Below are positions 1 to 8,018 of a stretch of 26,651 nt of DNA, in pieces (positions within the stretch are counted from its first letter, which is position 1; every line of letters starts with the position of its first letter). The notes under the pieces were generated by a model. That model made no database searches. It saw only the letters and a list, made by a program, of their open reading frames with translations, and had not been told where the DNA came from. This DNA comes from a virus. Location: positions 1 to 26,651 of the IMG/VR virus record IMGVR_UViG_3300019458_000079. One strand, given 5' to 3'. Made by a program: the position numbers and the translations under genes.

Positions 1-708
1 ATGGCGTATTCGAATGATGAAAATATGGAGAGGTTTATGCCCGATATTCTGGACCACGGCGTGCCGGCAGTGATAGACGGGGGCGCCGCGACGACACTCG
101 CTGCTTCCGCATCGGCGGGGGCGACTTCGATCACGCTTGCCGATGCGTCGGGGCTTCAGCCGGGGGACTTCCTCAAGCTCGACAGCAGGAGCAACGTCGA
201 GGTAGTGGAAGCAGCCTCGATAAACGTGAACACGGTTACGCTCGATTCCGATACCCCCGTGAGGAAGAACCATAGGGGCGGAGTCAAGGTCGTGCAGGCG
301 GACTCGCCGGGGTTCGGAACGGATCACGACGAGGCCAAGGACGATATAGACAAGATAATAGAGGTGAAGTGGTTCAGGCCGAGGGTGCGGGAGAGGTACG
401 AAAGGGACATCGAGTTTCTTAGCGGGAACCTCGACTTCGACCCTTCGCTCATGCTGAACGCCCAGGCTCAGCTCAGGAAGGCCTCTGTTTACAGGGTGCT
501 CGCCAATTACGCGTGCCCGAAACTGTCCAAGTCGACCAGGAACGCGGACGCATGGGAGAAACGCGCGGAGGAGTACGGGAAAAAGTTCGACGAGGAGATG
601 GAGAGGGTGCTCGCCACGGGGATCGACTACGACTGGGATGCAAGCGGCGAGGTGGATGACGACGAAAACCGGATCCCGGCTACTACGTTCTTCGTAGGGA
701 GGGCGTGA
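1..708 (+). CDS. Probable head-tail connector with a beta-rich insert module
   Basis: The 235-residue protein opens with ATG at the first base of the window, so an upstream start cannot be excluded. Residues about 29-98 form a beta-rich module (TTLAASASAGATSITLADAS, then GDFLKL, then TVTLD) that also occurs twice in the tail tube protein of this window. The C-terminal half is helical and charged (AQLRKASVYRVLANYACPKL, then DAWEKRAEEYGKKFDEEMER), as expected for gp6-type connector subunits that form the ring below the portal. The next two genes look like tail completion and tail terminator proteins, which is the usual order after a connector. The connector call is inferred from position and general character; no catalytic motif is expected. 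Its stop overlaps the next start (GTGA). Confidence 0.55.
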   Translation: MAYSNDENMERFMPDILDHGVPAVIDGGAATTLAASASAGATSITLADASGLQPGDFLKLDSRSNVEVVEAASINVNTVTLDSDTPVRKNHRGGVKVVQADSPGFGTDHDEAKDDIDKIIEVKWFRPRVRERYERDIEFLSGNLDFDPSLMLNAQAQLRKASVYRVLANYACPKLSKSTRNADAWEKRAEEYGKKFDEEMERVLATGIDYDWDASGEVDDDENRIPATTFFVGRA

Positions 709-1157
709 CGGCGTTGATAACTATCGATTCGAAGGGGCTGGCGGCATTACTGAAGGACCTGGGGGAGAGGATCGAAAAGGGATTCGATTCGAAAAAGGCA
801 GTGGCGGAGTCGGCGCGGCTCGTAGCATCCCTAATAAAGCGGAGGACGAGAGCGGGACTCGATGCGGACCTGAGACCGTTCACCCCGTACAAACGCGGAA
901 AGAAAGGCGGGAGAGTGGACCTCGATGCGAGCGGGGAATTGCGGGACGCGATAGAGGTAAGGGTCGTGAGCGATACCCTGGCAGTGGTCGGCATATTCGA
1001 CCCGGTGCAGCAGAGGAAGGCGATAGTGCATCAGCTGGGCTTGGGCAGGATGCCCGTGCGGAGGTTCTTCGGCGTGAGCAGGTCGGACGTCGATACGCTG
1101 TCAGCCATAGAGAGGATTTTCGTGAAGGAGCTGAATAAGGCCGCAGGGAAGGTGTGA
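705..1157 (+). CDS. Phage virion morphogenesis / tail completion protein (Mu gpG / HK97 gp10-like)
   Basis: The 150-residue protein starts with GTG at 705, which overlaps the upstream stop; a GGGAGG ribosome site lies just before it. The pattern fits the Phage_tail_S / gp10-like tail completion group: an N-terminal helix (GLAALLKDLGERIEKG), a basic stretch (LIKRRTRAGLDADLRPFTPY) in which arguments are hydroxylated rings and basics typical of this family, a DASGELRDAI segment, a conserved histidine in VHQLG, and a C-terminal MPVRRFFGVS motif equal to the family's 'MPARPFLG' signature. Such proteins act at the head-tail joining interface or cap the tail during assembly. It lies between the connector and terminator genes with 4-nt overlaps, so it is translationally coupled to them. 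Confidence 0.72.
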   Translation: MTALITIDSKGLAALLKDLGERIEKGFDSKKAVAESARLVASLIKRRTRAGLDADLRPFTPYKRGKKGGRVDLDASGELRDAIEVRVVSDTLAVVGIFDPVQQRKAIVHQLGLGRMPVRRFFGVSRSDVDTLSAIERIFVKELNKAAGKV

Positions 1158-1630
1158 TGGTAACGAATATAAGAGAGGAAATAGACAAGGCGCTTGCAGA
1201 TAGTCTCATGCTCTCGAGCGTGATACAGCTCGTTACGAGGGAATTCGTCGGGGTCGATCTTGAAACGGGCGCGATCGAAGGGATAAGTTATCTTGAGATG
1301 CCGGCGGTAGTCGTGAATACGGGGAACGAGGCCGGGTTCACGGAGATACCGGGCGGAAAGACCAGGGTGCATTACAGCCCGGAGGTAGTGGGATACGTGT
1401 ACGACGAGGACGAGTATTTCAAGGAGCTCAACAAGCTCGTCGCCGAAACGAAGAAGATGCTCTTCGCCGACAGGAGGGTGATGTCGGGAGGGGAGTGCAT
1501 CGGTGTCATAAACGGCATTACGCAGCTGACCACGGACAGGGGGAGGCTGGCGCCCTACGGGGCGTTCTCCATGACGCTCGATATTTTATACGATTACATG
1601 ACAGTGACGGGAGGGGAACTAATCATATGA
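1157..1630 (+). CDS. Probable tail terminator protein
   Basis: The protein has 157 residues. ATG at 1157 is preferred over GTG at 1154 because the GGAAGG ribosome site (about 1147-1152) is too close to the GTG; the ATG overlaps the preceding TGA by one base. The sequence is an alpha/beta mix with an N-terminal helix (IREEIDKALADSLMLSSVIQ) and later strands, consistent with the small terminator (lambda gpU / DUF3168-like) proteins that cap the growing tail tube. I see no diagnostic motif. The call rests mainly on size, fold character and position after the tail completion gene. In most siphoviruses the tube gene follows at once; here a 6-kb island intervenes. Confidence 0.5.
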   Translation: MVTNIREEIDKALADSLMLSSVIQLVTREFVGVDLETGAIEGISYLEMPAVVVNTGNEAGFTEIPGGKTRVHYSPEVVGYVYDEDEYFKELNKLVAETKKMLFADRRVMSGGECIGVINGITQLTTDRGRLAPYGAFSMTLDILYDYMTVTGGELII

Positions 1631-2037
1631 AAAACATATTCATTTTATGGGCGTTGTTTGTTTTATCGTTAGCCGGAGCCGCGAGGGCGGATTCGGACAG
1701 GATACTTATGGAGCAGAGTACGGCGGCTCTGGGTTCCGACGAAACCTATACGAGCGATACGTTTCTGACGGAGACTTTCAGGTATCTTGCGGTTACGGTA
1801 GTGTCCGACGAGCCGAGCGCCGCAGGCGGCGTGAAGATCGAGCAGTCGTGCGACAACGACTGTGATACGGCGGTGAGTCCGGAGTTCCAGTACGTCTCCG
1901 GGTGGTCGTACACAGCGGGTTCGGCGGATAACCAGTACGTTGCCGAGCTAAACTGCAAGTGCGCGAGAGTCAGATACGTGAACGGCTCTAACGCTCAGGG
2001 GAGTTTTCACATAACTTCTTACCTTAAGCTCGACTGA
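1627..2037 (+). CDS. Small exported virion-type beta-sandwich protein with signal peptide
   Basis: The 136-residue protein starts at ATG 1627, which overlaps the previous stop (ATGA); the same frame is open further upstream but only as a shadow of the terminator gene. It begins with a clear Sec signal peptide (MKNIFILWALFVLSLAGAARA, cleavage after ARA about residue 21, given here in two parts: basic MKN, hydrophobic core, AxA). The mature part (LGSDETYTSDTF, then ARVRYVNGSNAQGSFHI) matches a beta-sandwich pattern common in minor tail and fibre proteins. Four cysteines (CDNDC and CKC) could form disulfides, which fits export. A signal peptide on a tail-module protein is unusual. Function is unknown; surface binding is an inference. 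Confidence 0.6.
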   Translation: MKNIFILWALFVLSLAGAARADSDRILMEQSTAALGSDETYTSDTFLTETFRYLAVTVVSDEPSAAGGVKIEQSCDNDCDTAVSPEFQYVSGWSYTAGSADNQYVAELNCKCARVRYVNGSNAQGSFHITSYLKLD

Positions 2038-2079
2038 TGCCGGTTTTAACGGCGCTTACAAAGAATCCGGAGGGGACAG

Positions 2080-3522
2080 ATGAGATTTGCACTTATATTG
2101 GCGGCACTCCTGTGCGCGCCTGGAATCATTGCGTACGCTGAAATACAGCAGGACGTGGTGGAGAGGGACACGATCGGCGGGACCGGCGGAGGCGGCGGGG
2201 ATCTTTCATCGACGGATATCGACACGTTTTCCGAGCTGGATGCTATAGTTGCGGACGAGGGCCTGGTTAACCTGAACGACACCCAGACCCTTCTGAATAA
2301 GGTAATAGATGGGAATAGCAATACTGTTAAAATACTCCGCCATGCGACCGACTGTACAACTTACACGGGTGCGGTGGACGGGCAGTATTGTTGGGAGCAG
2401 GATACGGACACGCTCTACGTCTGCGAGACTGAGGACGTGTGCGATACGGCTGGGGAATGGGACGCGATAGCAAGCGGAGGGGGCGCTGTTGATTCCGTAT
2501 TTGGAAGGACGGGGACAGTAACAGCCGCGACTTCCGATTATGATGCGAACCAGATAAACAACACTCCTGCAGGAACTTTAGAGGCAACGGATGTGCAGGC
2601 GGCGATTAACGAACTCGACGCGGATAAATTAAGCACCTCAGTGGCAAGCTCGACTTACTTTCCCATCGCCGGAGGATTATTCTCGGGGGATGTAACTTTG
2701 CATCCGCAGAGCCTGACAATAGACGATTCAGGCGACGGGAACCCTGCAACAAACACAGATACTACTATCACGGGAAATGACCTGTACGTTACCTGTTCCG
2801 ACGCGGACGGATGTAATCTGACTCTCTCTGAAGGCGACCCGATTCACAATAGGGAAGTCAGGGTATGGAACATAAGCGCGAATGCGCTCACTCTCGTACA
2901 TTCCAATGGAGTAGCCGAGATGTGCGGGGGAGCTAGTATTGTACTCGCTCAAAAAGAGAGTGCTAATTTTCAATATGTAACCGATGAATGGAATCAGCTT
3001 TGTACTCAAACCTCATGGGCGGATTTATACGGCGTACCTGCGTTTAGAAAGACGCTTATTCAGCTAAGGCCACAGGCGAACGAGCCTCCAGCTTCTGCAT
3101 TCGCAACAATGAATACCCGCAATTCTCACCCTGCGCTCAGGTTCAATGGCAATGTCTGTGCGATATGGTCATTCGTTATGCCGAACACTTACGGCGGGAA
3201 TGGAGTTACTGCCGAGTTATGGGTTGTGTCCACGGAAACTACCAATGATACGGACTGGGACAGTTCATGGGAAAGGTTAGAGACTACTCAAGATATTGAT
3301 GCAGATTCGTTCGCAACGGCGGTTAGCTCGGACAATAACAACAACAATGCGACTTCGGGTATTCCAACTAAGGTAAGCATCGCGTTCACGAATGGCGCAC
3401 AGATGGATAGTTGTGCATCGGGCGAACTGTGCAGATTCAGGGTGTGTAGGGACGATACGGGGGATACTGGCGGGGCTGACACGATAGATTATCTCGGCGG
3501 TGCTTTGAAGGAGACACCATAA
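2080..3522 (+). CDS. Tail-fibre-like protein with signal peptide
   Basis: The 480-residue protein has a strong ribosome site (GGAGGGG, 2069-2075). An N-terminal signal peptide (MRFALILAALLCAPGIIAYA) is followed by a Gly-rich linker (GGTGGGGG) near residue 35. Residues about 140-185 hold the phage fibre motif VDSVFGRTGTVTAATSDYDA followed by VQAAINELDADKLS, which is widespread in tail-fibre shafts. The C-terminal 280 residues are Ser/Thr/Asn-rich and beta-like, with several paired cysteines, and resemble a receptor-binding or head domain of no family I can name. Together with its neighbour it suggests exported fibre-like proteins. The promoter is not visible; it probably belongs to the late operon. 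Confidence 0.62.
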   Translation: MRFALILAALLCAPGIIAYAEIQQDVVERDTIGGTGGGGGDLSSTDIDTFSELDAIVADEGLVNLNDTQTLLNKVIDGNSNTVKILRHATDCTTYTGAVDGQYCWEQDTDTLYVCETEDVCDTAGEWDAIASGGGAVDSVFGRTGTVTAATSDYDANQINNTPAGTLEATDVQAAINELDADKLSTSVASSTYFPIAGGLFSGDVTLHPQSLTIDDSGDGNPATNTDTTITGNDLYVTCSDADGCNLTLSEGDPIHNREVRVWNISANALTLVHSNGVAEMCGGASIVLAQKESANFQYVTDEWNQLCTQTSWADLYGVPAFRKTLIQLRPQANEPPASAFATMNTRNSHPALRFNGNVCAIWSFVMPNTYGGNGVTAELWVVSTETTNDTDWDSSWERLETTQDIDADSFATAVSSDNNNNNATSGIPTKVSIAFTNGAQMDSCASGELCRFRVCRDDTGDTGGADTIDYLGGALKETP

Positions 3523-3536
3523 CGATTAGGAACGCA

Positions 3537-4142
3537 ATGAATATAGATGGAGTGGATTATAGAGGTATGGTTTTTCTGCATCCAATGAAAACTGCCGGTA
3601 CTTCAGTTGGGGTATTCCTTCGTAAATTTATACAACAACGGCATGGAGAGGTTGAAATTGTACACATGCGTCGTCACCAAGTCCCGAAGGAATTTATGTG
3701 GAAAATGGGCTACGACGATAATTGGTTTGATGATATGTATTGTCTCATATTCGTCAGAAATCCATATGAAAGATTAGTTAGTTTTTATCATCATATGAGA
3801 CAAATAGGCGGACATGCCGAAGGTCTTTGCAAGGAAAAGACTTTTCATGAATTTATTTTACATAAAGACTTAAAATATATAGTCACTCCGATGAGTGCTT
3901 ATTCTTACTACAATAAAAATATCACCAACTATGTTGTTAGATATGAAAAATTAGACGACTGTGTGTGCGAATTAATAGAATTATTAGATTTAGGCGAGTA
4001 CGCCAATGAAGTGTGGAATAACTCCGAAAGACTTATGGCTACCGATCATTTGCCTTATGAAGCATATTATACGCCCGAAACTAAAGCTATAGCTTTTAAC
4101 ACGTTTAAAGAAGATTTTATCACATACGGATACGAGGCATAA
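3537..4142 (+). CDS. PAPS-dependent sulfotransferase (Sulfotransfer_2-like)
   Basis: The 201-residue protein resembles cytosolic-type sulfotransferase domains that move sulfate from PAPS to a hydroxyl or amino group of a glycan or small molecule. The 5'-phosphosulfate loop is HPMKTAGTS (residues 15-23). The 3'-phosphate motif is FVRNPYERLVSFY (72-84) with R74 and S82 in the expected places. YEKLD (136-140) and a C-terminal DFITYGYE complete the family pattern. There is no signal peptide, so it should act in the cytoplasm. The gene is visibly richer in A/T at third positions than the phage backbone, as is the lectin gene that follows 3 nt later, which points to joint acquisition. AGGA at 3528-3531 is the ribosome site. 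The substrate is unknown; a host surface glycan or a virion glycan are both possible. Confidence 0.82.
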   Translation: MNIDGVDYRGMVFLHPMKTAGTSVGVFLRKFIQQRHGEVEIVHMRRHQVPKEFMWKMGYDDNWFDDMYCLIFVRNPYERLVSFYHHMRQIGGHAEGLCKEKTFHEFILHKDLKYIVTPMSAYSYYNKNITNYVVRYEKLDDCVCELIELLDLGEYANEVWNNSERLMATDHLPYEAYYTPETKAIAFNTFKEDFITYGYEA

Positions 4143-4145
4143 ATA

Positions 4146-4808
4146 ATGGCTTGGAATTTTGATGGCGGCGATGCTGCTTGGTTGGAAAATGTGGGTGCTG
4201 TGACTCTTCCTGATGGTGATTGGGCTATGGGGGGTCTCATAAAATTTTCAACAAGGGTAGGCACTCTTAGAAGATATATTATAAAAGGTGGAAGTGGTTA
4301 TACTTCATCTTTCTTTGTACGCATAGGAGATGATGGTGGACCTGATGCAGACGATGTAAATATAGCTTTTCTTGATGATGATGGCACGGTTATAAATGCT
4401 TCTTCTACGGGCAACCCATTCGCATCCAATACTTCCTGGACACATTTACTTCTTCAACGCTCAGGAACTACTATAACTGTTTATGTGAATGGTTCATCTG
4501 TTGCAAGTGTTAGTAATGCTAGTTTCGATGCTTTAGCTCCTAATGATTGGATACAATTTGGGAATGAACAATATTTCTCAAATGGGTTTCGCGGCGATTT
4601 AGCGGAATGGGCCAAGTGGGACAGGACTTTATCCAGCGCAGAAATAGCTGGTCTTGTTCAAGGGTACGCTCCTTCATGCTATCCGAATTCTTTGATGTGG
4701 TACGTACCCATGATACGTGATTATAACGAGATTAGAAATGGAATAGAAGTTGATAATGATGGCTCCACAGTGACGGAACATCCTCGAATGATTTACTGTG
4801 GTGACTAA
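4146..4808 (+). CDS. LamG / concanavalin-A-like lectin domain protein
   Basis: The 220-residue protein has residues about 1-170 matching the LamG-like jelly-roll fold: an N-terminal FDGGD strand, the central SWTHLLLQRSGTTITVYVNG segment, then FRGDLAEWAKWDRTLSSAEI, the usual closing strand and helix of this fold. The last 50 residues (PNSLMWYVPMIRD and onward) are an extension with a C-terminal cysteine. There is no signal peptide, unlike four other proteins of the island. Such domains bind carbohydrate and are common in phage tail and fibre proteins. The gene is AT-rich like the sulfotransferase just upstream and overlaps the next start by one base (TAATG), so it is co-transcribed and coupled. 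Confidence 0.75.
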   Translation: MAWNFDGGDAAWLENVGAVTLPDGDWAMGGLIKFSTRVGTLRRYIIKGGSGYTSSFFVRIGDDGGPDADDVNIAFLDDDGTVINASSTGNPFASNTSWTHLLLQRSGTTITVYVNGSSVASVSNASFDALAPNDWIQFGNEQYFSNGFRGDLAEWAKWDRTLSSAEIAGLVQGYAPSCYPNSLMWYVPMIRDYNEIRNGIEVDNDGSTVTEHPRMIYCGD

Positions 4809-6235
4809 TGCTGATTCTTTCGAGATTATCGATTATTATTATTTGCCTGATTATTTTCGGGTTTGCTCTTTTACAATCGATCGAGACGTACGGTGAGCCG
4901 ACTCTATGCACTTTTTGCTGTGAACCGGGGTGTCATGGGGCCAGGGTTTTGGGTTACACACCCCCGACGCCGACTCCCGAACCGACGCCTACTCCCACGC
5001 CTTCACCATCCCCGGAAGCGTTCGCAACGGTAGAGATTGCCTGTACTACTTATAACCTGCCGCCCCGAAGCTCAGCGGATGCAGGGGATTTCGAGGACGC
5101 TGATGTTATAAGGGATTCGTGCAAACTTGTATTAGATTGGTATTATCCGTTGATTGCACAATCATGGTGTCCTTACATCATGGACGGATCGCTGACGGAG
5201 TATTGCGGCCCTTACGACAATTACGGTTTCATGTATTCGACGAGGGACGGGACATTAGGCGGGTATCTGTATGATGACGGCGGGGCGTTTCAGCCCTGCT
5301 CGAACGAGACTGATGTTTGCGGATATATGTTGAAAGACAATGACGCGCTTATTCCCGTTGCTCACGGATTCGGTTTTGACCATGAAAAATTAACAGACAG
5401 GGGCAATCCTGATTTTAATAACTTCTTTATGGATTACTTTGAAGATATGCCCGATACTCCCGCGAGCTTGGCAGCTTACGAAGGTACGAACGTAGACAAA
5501 GACTGGAACCTGAGATTCCTCGACAACTTTCATTCATGGATACTCGAAGCGGGGGGCTGGAGCGATACGCCGATGAATCCGAGAACGAACGCGGATTACA
5601 CTCGGTCTCAAATGGATGCGGATGTATTGGATGCAGCGGAGATACTAAGAGCAAGGGCAGATTTAGTTAACGTCTTTCTCTTTGCAAATATATGGAGTGA
5701 TGTAGAATCAGAATATTTCGACAGGCCGATTTACGCATTGCTTATGGACGAGATTGACTTCGCGCTCTTTGAAGAATGGGCTTACGACTGGCAAGGCCCG
5801 GCAGAGTCCGAAACAATCTGGCTCCGCAGGGTAAATGCCGCTCAGGATATGATAAAGAACCGCAGGGCGGTCCCTATAGTAGACGGCGAGTTTGGGGCTA
5901 GTTATTGGTACTCACTCGCAAGCCTTTTGTTGGTCAAGGAAAACGGTAAGGGCATGATTTGGTTTTGGTACGGTTCATCAAGCTTTCCCTCAAGTGGTGA
6001 TTTGACGAAGATGCTCTCACTCGATTGCGGACAGCCCTCGGGCGTCGATTATCAACTTGTGAGCAGCTCGTATTACCGGAAGGATTGGGATAATTGTATT
6101 ATTCTGGTGAATCCGAAAACAGGCTCGACGGGTTCTATCTCACTCGGCGGGAATTATACGAACCTCGAGACAGGGGCAACGGTTTCAAGTATAACTCTTT
6201 CGGCCAAGACGGGAGCAATTTTGGTAGCACAATGA
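4808..6235 (+). CDS. Secreted glycosidase-like TIM-barrel protein (copy 1)
   Basis: The 475-residue protein starts one base inside the previous stop. A hydrophobic signal sequence (residues 1-29) is followed by a Cys-rich stretch (CTFCCEPGC, 34-42) and a TPTPEPTPTPTPSPSP linker (54-69). The rest looks like a glycoside-hydrolase-type barrel of the GHL15 kind, a tentative assignment. Acidic residues shared with the downstream paralog are D209 (FFMDYF), D317 and E322 (IDFALFE) and E361 (DGEFG). The C-terminal 45 residues (ILVNPKTGS, then LGGNYTNLETG) form a small beta domain typical of such hydrolases. The product is probably exported, perhaps acting on host surface polysaccharide. It could also be a non-catalytic binder. 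The downstream gene overlaps by 4 nt. Confidence 0.6.
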   Translation: MLILSRLSIIIICLIIFGFALLQSIETYGEPTLCTFCCEPGCHGARVLGYTPPTPTPEPTPTPTPSPSPEAFATVEIACTTYNLPPRSSADAGDFEDADVIRDSCKLVLDWYYPLIAQSWCPYIMDGSLTEYCGPYDNYGFMYSTRDGTLGGYLYDDGGAFQPCSNETDVCGYMLKDNDALIPVAHGFGFDHEKLTDRGNPDFNNFFMDYFEDMPDTPASLAAYEGTNVDKDWNLRFLDNFHSWILEAGGWSDTPMNPRTNADYTRSQMDADVLDAAEILRARADLVNVFLFANIWSDVESEYFDRPIYALLMDEIDFALFEEWAYDWQGPAESETIWLRRVNAAQDMIKNRRAVPIVDGEFGASYWYSLASLLLVKENGKGMIWFWYGSSSFPSSGDLTKMLSLDCGQPSGVDYQLVSSSYYRKDWDNCIILVNPKTGSTGSISLGGNYTNLETGATVSSITLSAKTGAILVAQ

Positions 6236-7668
6236 AAAACAGGAACTTTCAGATTACGGTACATGGCTTATGTATGACGGTACTGTTCGTCATGATCCTG
6301 ATGGCGGAGAACTGTCCGAATACCCACGCTGCGACGATTAATCTGAAATGCGGCCAGAAAGTCAGGGATAACAAGAGCGGGAATTACTTTCAGGCCCCGG
6401 CCTGCCCGAAACCCTGCCTGGCCCGGAAAACTTCTGTTGTAGGTCTTGCACCCACTCCGACGCCTATACTCTTGCCTGCCCCTATTCCGGCTCCCGTATC
6501 AGCCCCTGTCCCAAGCCCATCTCCTGCACCTGCTTCGGGGAACACAATAGACTTTGCCTGCACGACTTACTGGAATTACGGGCACAGGGATAGTGCCGGT
6601 ACCGCTGTGATGTCTAAGGTGAACAAGCTTAGAAGTTATTGCGATATGGTGCTTACCTGGTGGGAGTCTACTCCTTCACAAACATGGTGTCCATATATTC
6701 GGCACAATTCAGCGGTCAAATTTTGCGGCCCTTACGACAATTGGGGATATATGAGGACTGATAAGGAGTTGTATAAAAAGCATGGCGTAAAGTGGCAGTT
6801 AAAAACAGATTCCGGCTCGCCTACTTTAAATCAATACATTCCGCTTGAAGGCGCGCTTGATTGGGGTAATCCGGCGTTCGTACATTTCTTCATAGACTAC
6901 TTCAACCAGCCCCCGGCAGGTATTAGCGAGTGGACGGGGACATTCCGGGAACGCTCATGGAACCTGCGAGAGCTGGATAATTTCGTGATACGCACGATCA
7001 ATAACTATGCGTGGAACAACACGCCTGTAAACCCTCGAACCGGTAAGGCTATGACGAACGCGGAACGGGAAGCCGACGTGCTGAGGGCTATGCAGACGAT
7101 GAGGGCGGCTGCCGACGCTCAGGGCTTGAAGTACTTTGCCAACGTGTTCAGCGATCTCAGCACCGATTATTTCTCCCGGCCTGTTTATTCGCAGCTTATG
7201 AATCTCGTCGATTATGCCTTCTTCGAGGTCATGGTAGCGGATATGCAGCACAATAACGTTACGGAATCCGTGTGGCTTACCAGGGTGAAGATCGCGCAGG
7301 CGATAGCGAAGAATAATCGGGCGATCCCCGTTATCACGACCGAGTACGGGGACTTCTGGTATAACGTCGCAACGATGCTGCTCGCGTGCGAGCCGGGGAA
7401 GTGTATGACGTTTCAGCAGCCGATAATGACCGACTCGCAGATCGAGAAGCTTTCGACTCTCGATTTAGGTGCCCCGGTCAGTGATTTCGCCAAAGCGGGC
7501 TGCTATATACGCTCGTGGACCAAAGGCCTCATCGCCGTAAACCCGATGGATTCGGGGAGCTGCCACGTGGCGCTCTCCGGAAGCTACAGGGACCTCGAGA
7601 CCGGAAAGACGGTGAGTGGTACGATTCAGATAAACAACAAGGGCGGGAAGGTGTTGGTGGAGGAGTAG
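6232..7668 (+). CDS. Secreted glycosidase-like TIM-barrel protein (copy 2)
   Basis: The 478-residue paralog of the preceding gene starts at ATG 6232 inside an ATGA overlap; the frame is open earlier but only in shadow of copy 1. Residues 1-34 are a signal sequence with hydrophobic core LCMTVLFVMILMA. A Pro/Ala linker (73-101) precedes the barrel. Shared blocks include WCPYI, CGPYDN, DWGNPAF/RGNPDF, FFIDYF (D222), WNLRELDNF, VDYAFFE (D327, E332), TEYGDFW (E371) and AVNP. The two copies are clearly homologous but well diverged, so the duplication is not recent. Both keep the same candidate acidic residues, which argues for retained activity in both. It ends the accessory island. Confidence 0.6.
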   Translation: MKNRNFQITVHGLCMTVLFVMILMAENCPNTHAATINLKCGQKVRDNKSGNYFQAPACPKPCLARKTSVVGLAPTPTPILLPAPIPAPVSAPVPSPSPAPASGNTIDFACTTYWNYGHRDSAGTAVMSKVNKLRSYCDMVLTWWESTPSQTWCPYIRHNSAVKFCGPYDNWGYMRTDKELYKKHGVKWQLKTDSGSPTLNQYIPLEGALDWGNPAFVHFFIDYFNQPPAGISEWTGTFRERSWNLRELDNFVIRTINNYAWNNTPVNPRTGKAMTNAEREADVLRAMQTMRAAADAQGLKYFANVFSDLSTDYFSRPVYSQLMNLVDYAFFEVMVADMQHNNVTESVWLTRVKIAQAIAKNNRAIPVITTEYGDFWYNVATMLLACEPGKCMTFQQPIMTDSQIEKLSTLDLGAPVSDFAKAGCYIRSWTKGLIAVNPMDSGSCHVALSGSYRDLETGKTVSGTIQINNKGGKVLVEE

Positions 7669-8018
7669 GTAATCCGCCTGATATCAGGAATTGGAGTATA
7701 AGGGTCGCGGCTGGAGGCCGCTCCTACGGACACGATGCAAGATGCATGATACAGGATGCAGGATGCGGGATTAGAGGACTGGATTCCCGATTCTTTCCGG
7801 CTTGTGTTGCTACGTCGCCGGGATAAATAGCCATATTTGCAATCAGCGGAGGGCGACCGGTTCATGCGCTTGCTCAGAACCGTTTTCGGGAATGACAAAT
7901 AGAAGATGAGATCCTGAAACTAGTTCAGGATGACTGAAATAGAAAGGAAGAAAAATAACGCCCGGGGCGGTGAGAGCCGTTCCGGGTTTTTTTATATAAA
8001 AACGGAGGTGTAATAATT
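7669..8018. repeat. Intergenic REP-like repeat cluster upstream of tail tube
   Basis: This 350-nt stretch carries no convincing gene. It holds a palindromic element with stem core GCGGCTGGAGGCCGC at 7705-7729 (second copy at 24935-24959), a run of degenerate GATGCA repeats (about 7734-7769), a copy of a longer dispersed element (7839-7897, also at 24819-24880), and a hairpin ATCCTGAA/TTCAGGAT at 7911-7931 (also at 12461-12482, with a stem-compensated variant at 24899-24919). Elements of this sort are typical of bacterial chromosomes, not of free phages. Confidence 0.7.
7961..7994 (+). terminator. Strong intrinsic terminator before tail tube gene
   Basis: A 10-bp stem, CCCGGGGCGG against CCGTTCCGGG with two G-T pairs, encloses a short TGAGAG loop and is followed at once by a run of seven T. 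It lies 25 nt before the tail tube start, so it either ends transcription of the accessory island or attenuates read-through into the tube gene. No separate promoter is visible between it and the start codon. Confidence 0.85.

Noticed and set aside
1495-1626. Longer start for the small exported protein
   Set aside because: The extra 44 codons overlap the terminator gene; the ATG at 1627 gives a perfect signal peptide.
6094-6231. Longer start for the second glycosidase-like protein
   Set aside because: The extra 46 codons overlap the first paralog in another frame, and the ATGA overlap at 6232 gives a normal signal peptide start.
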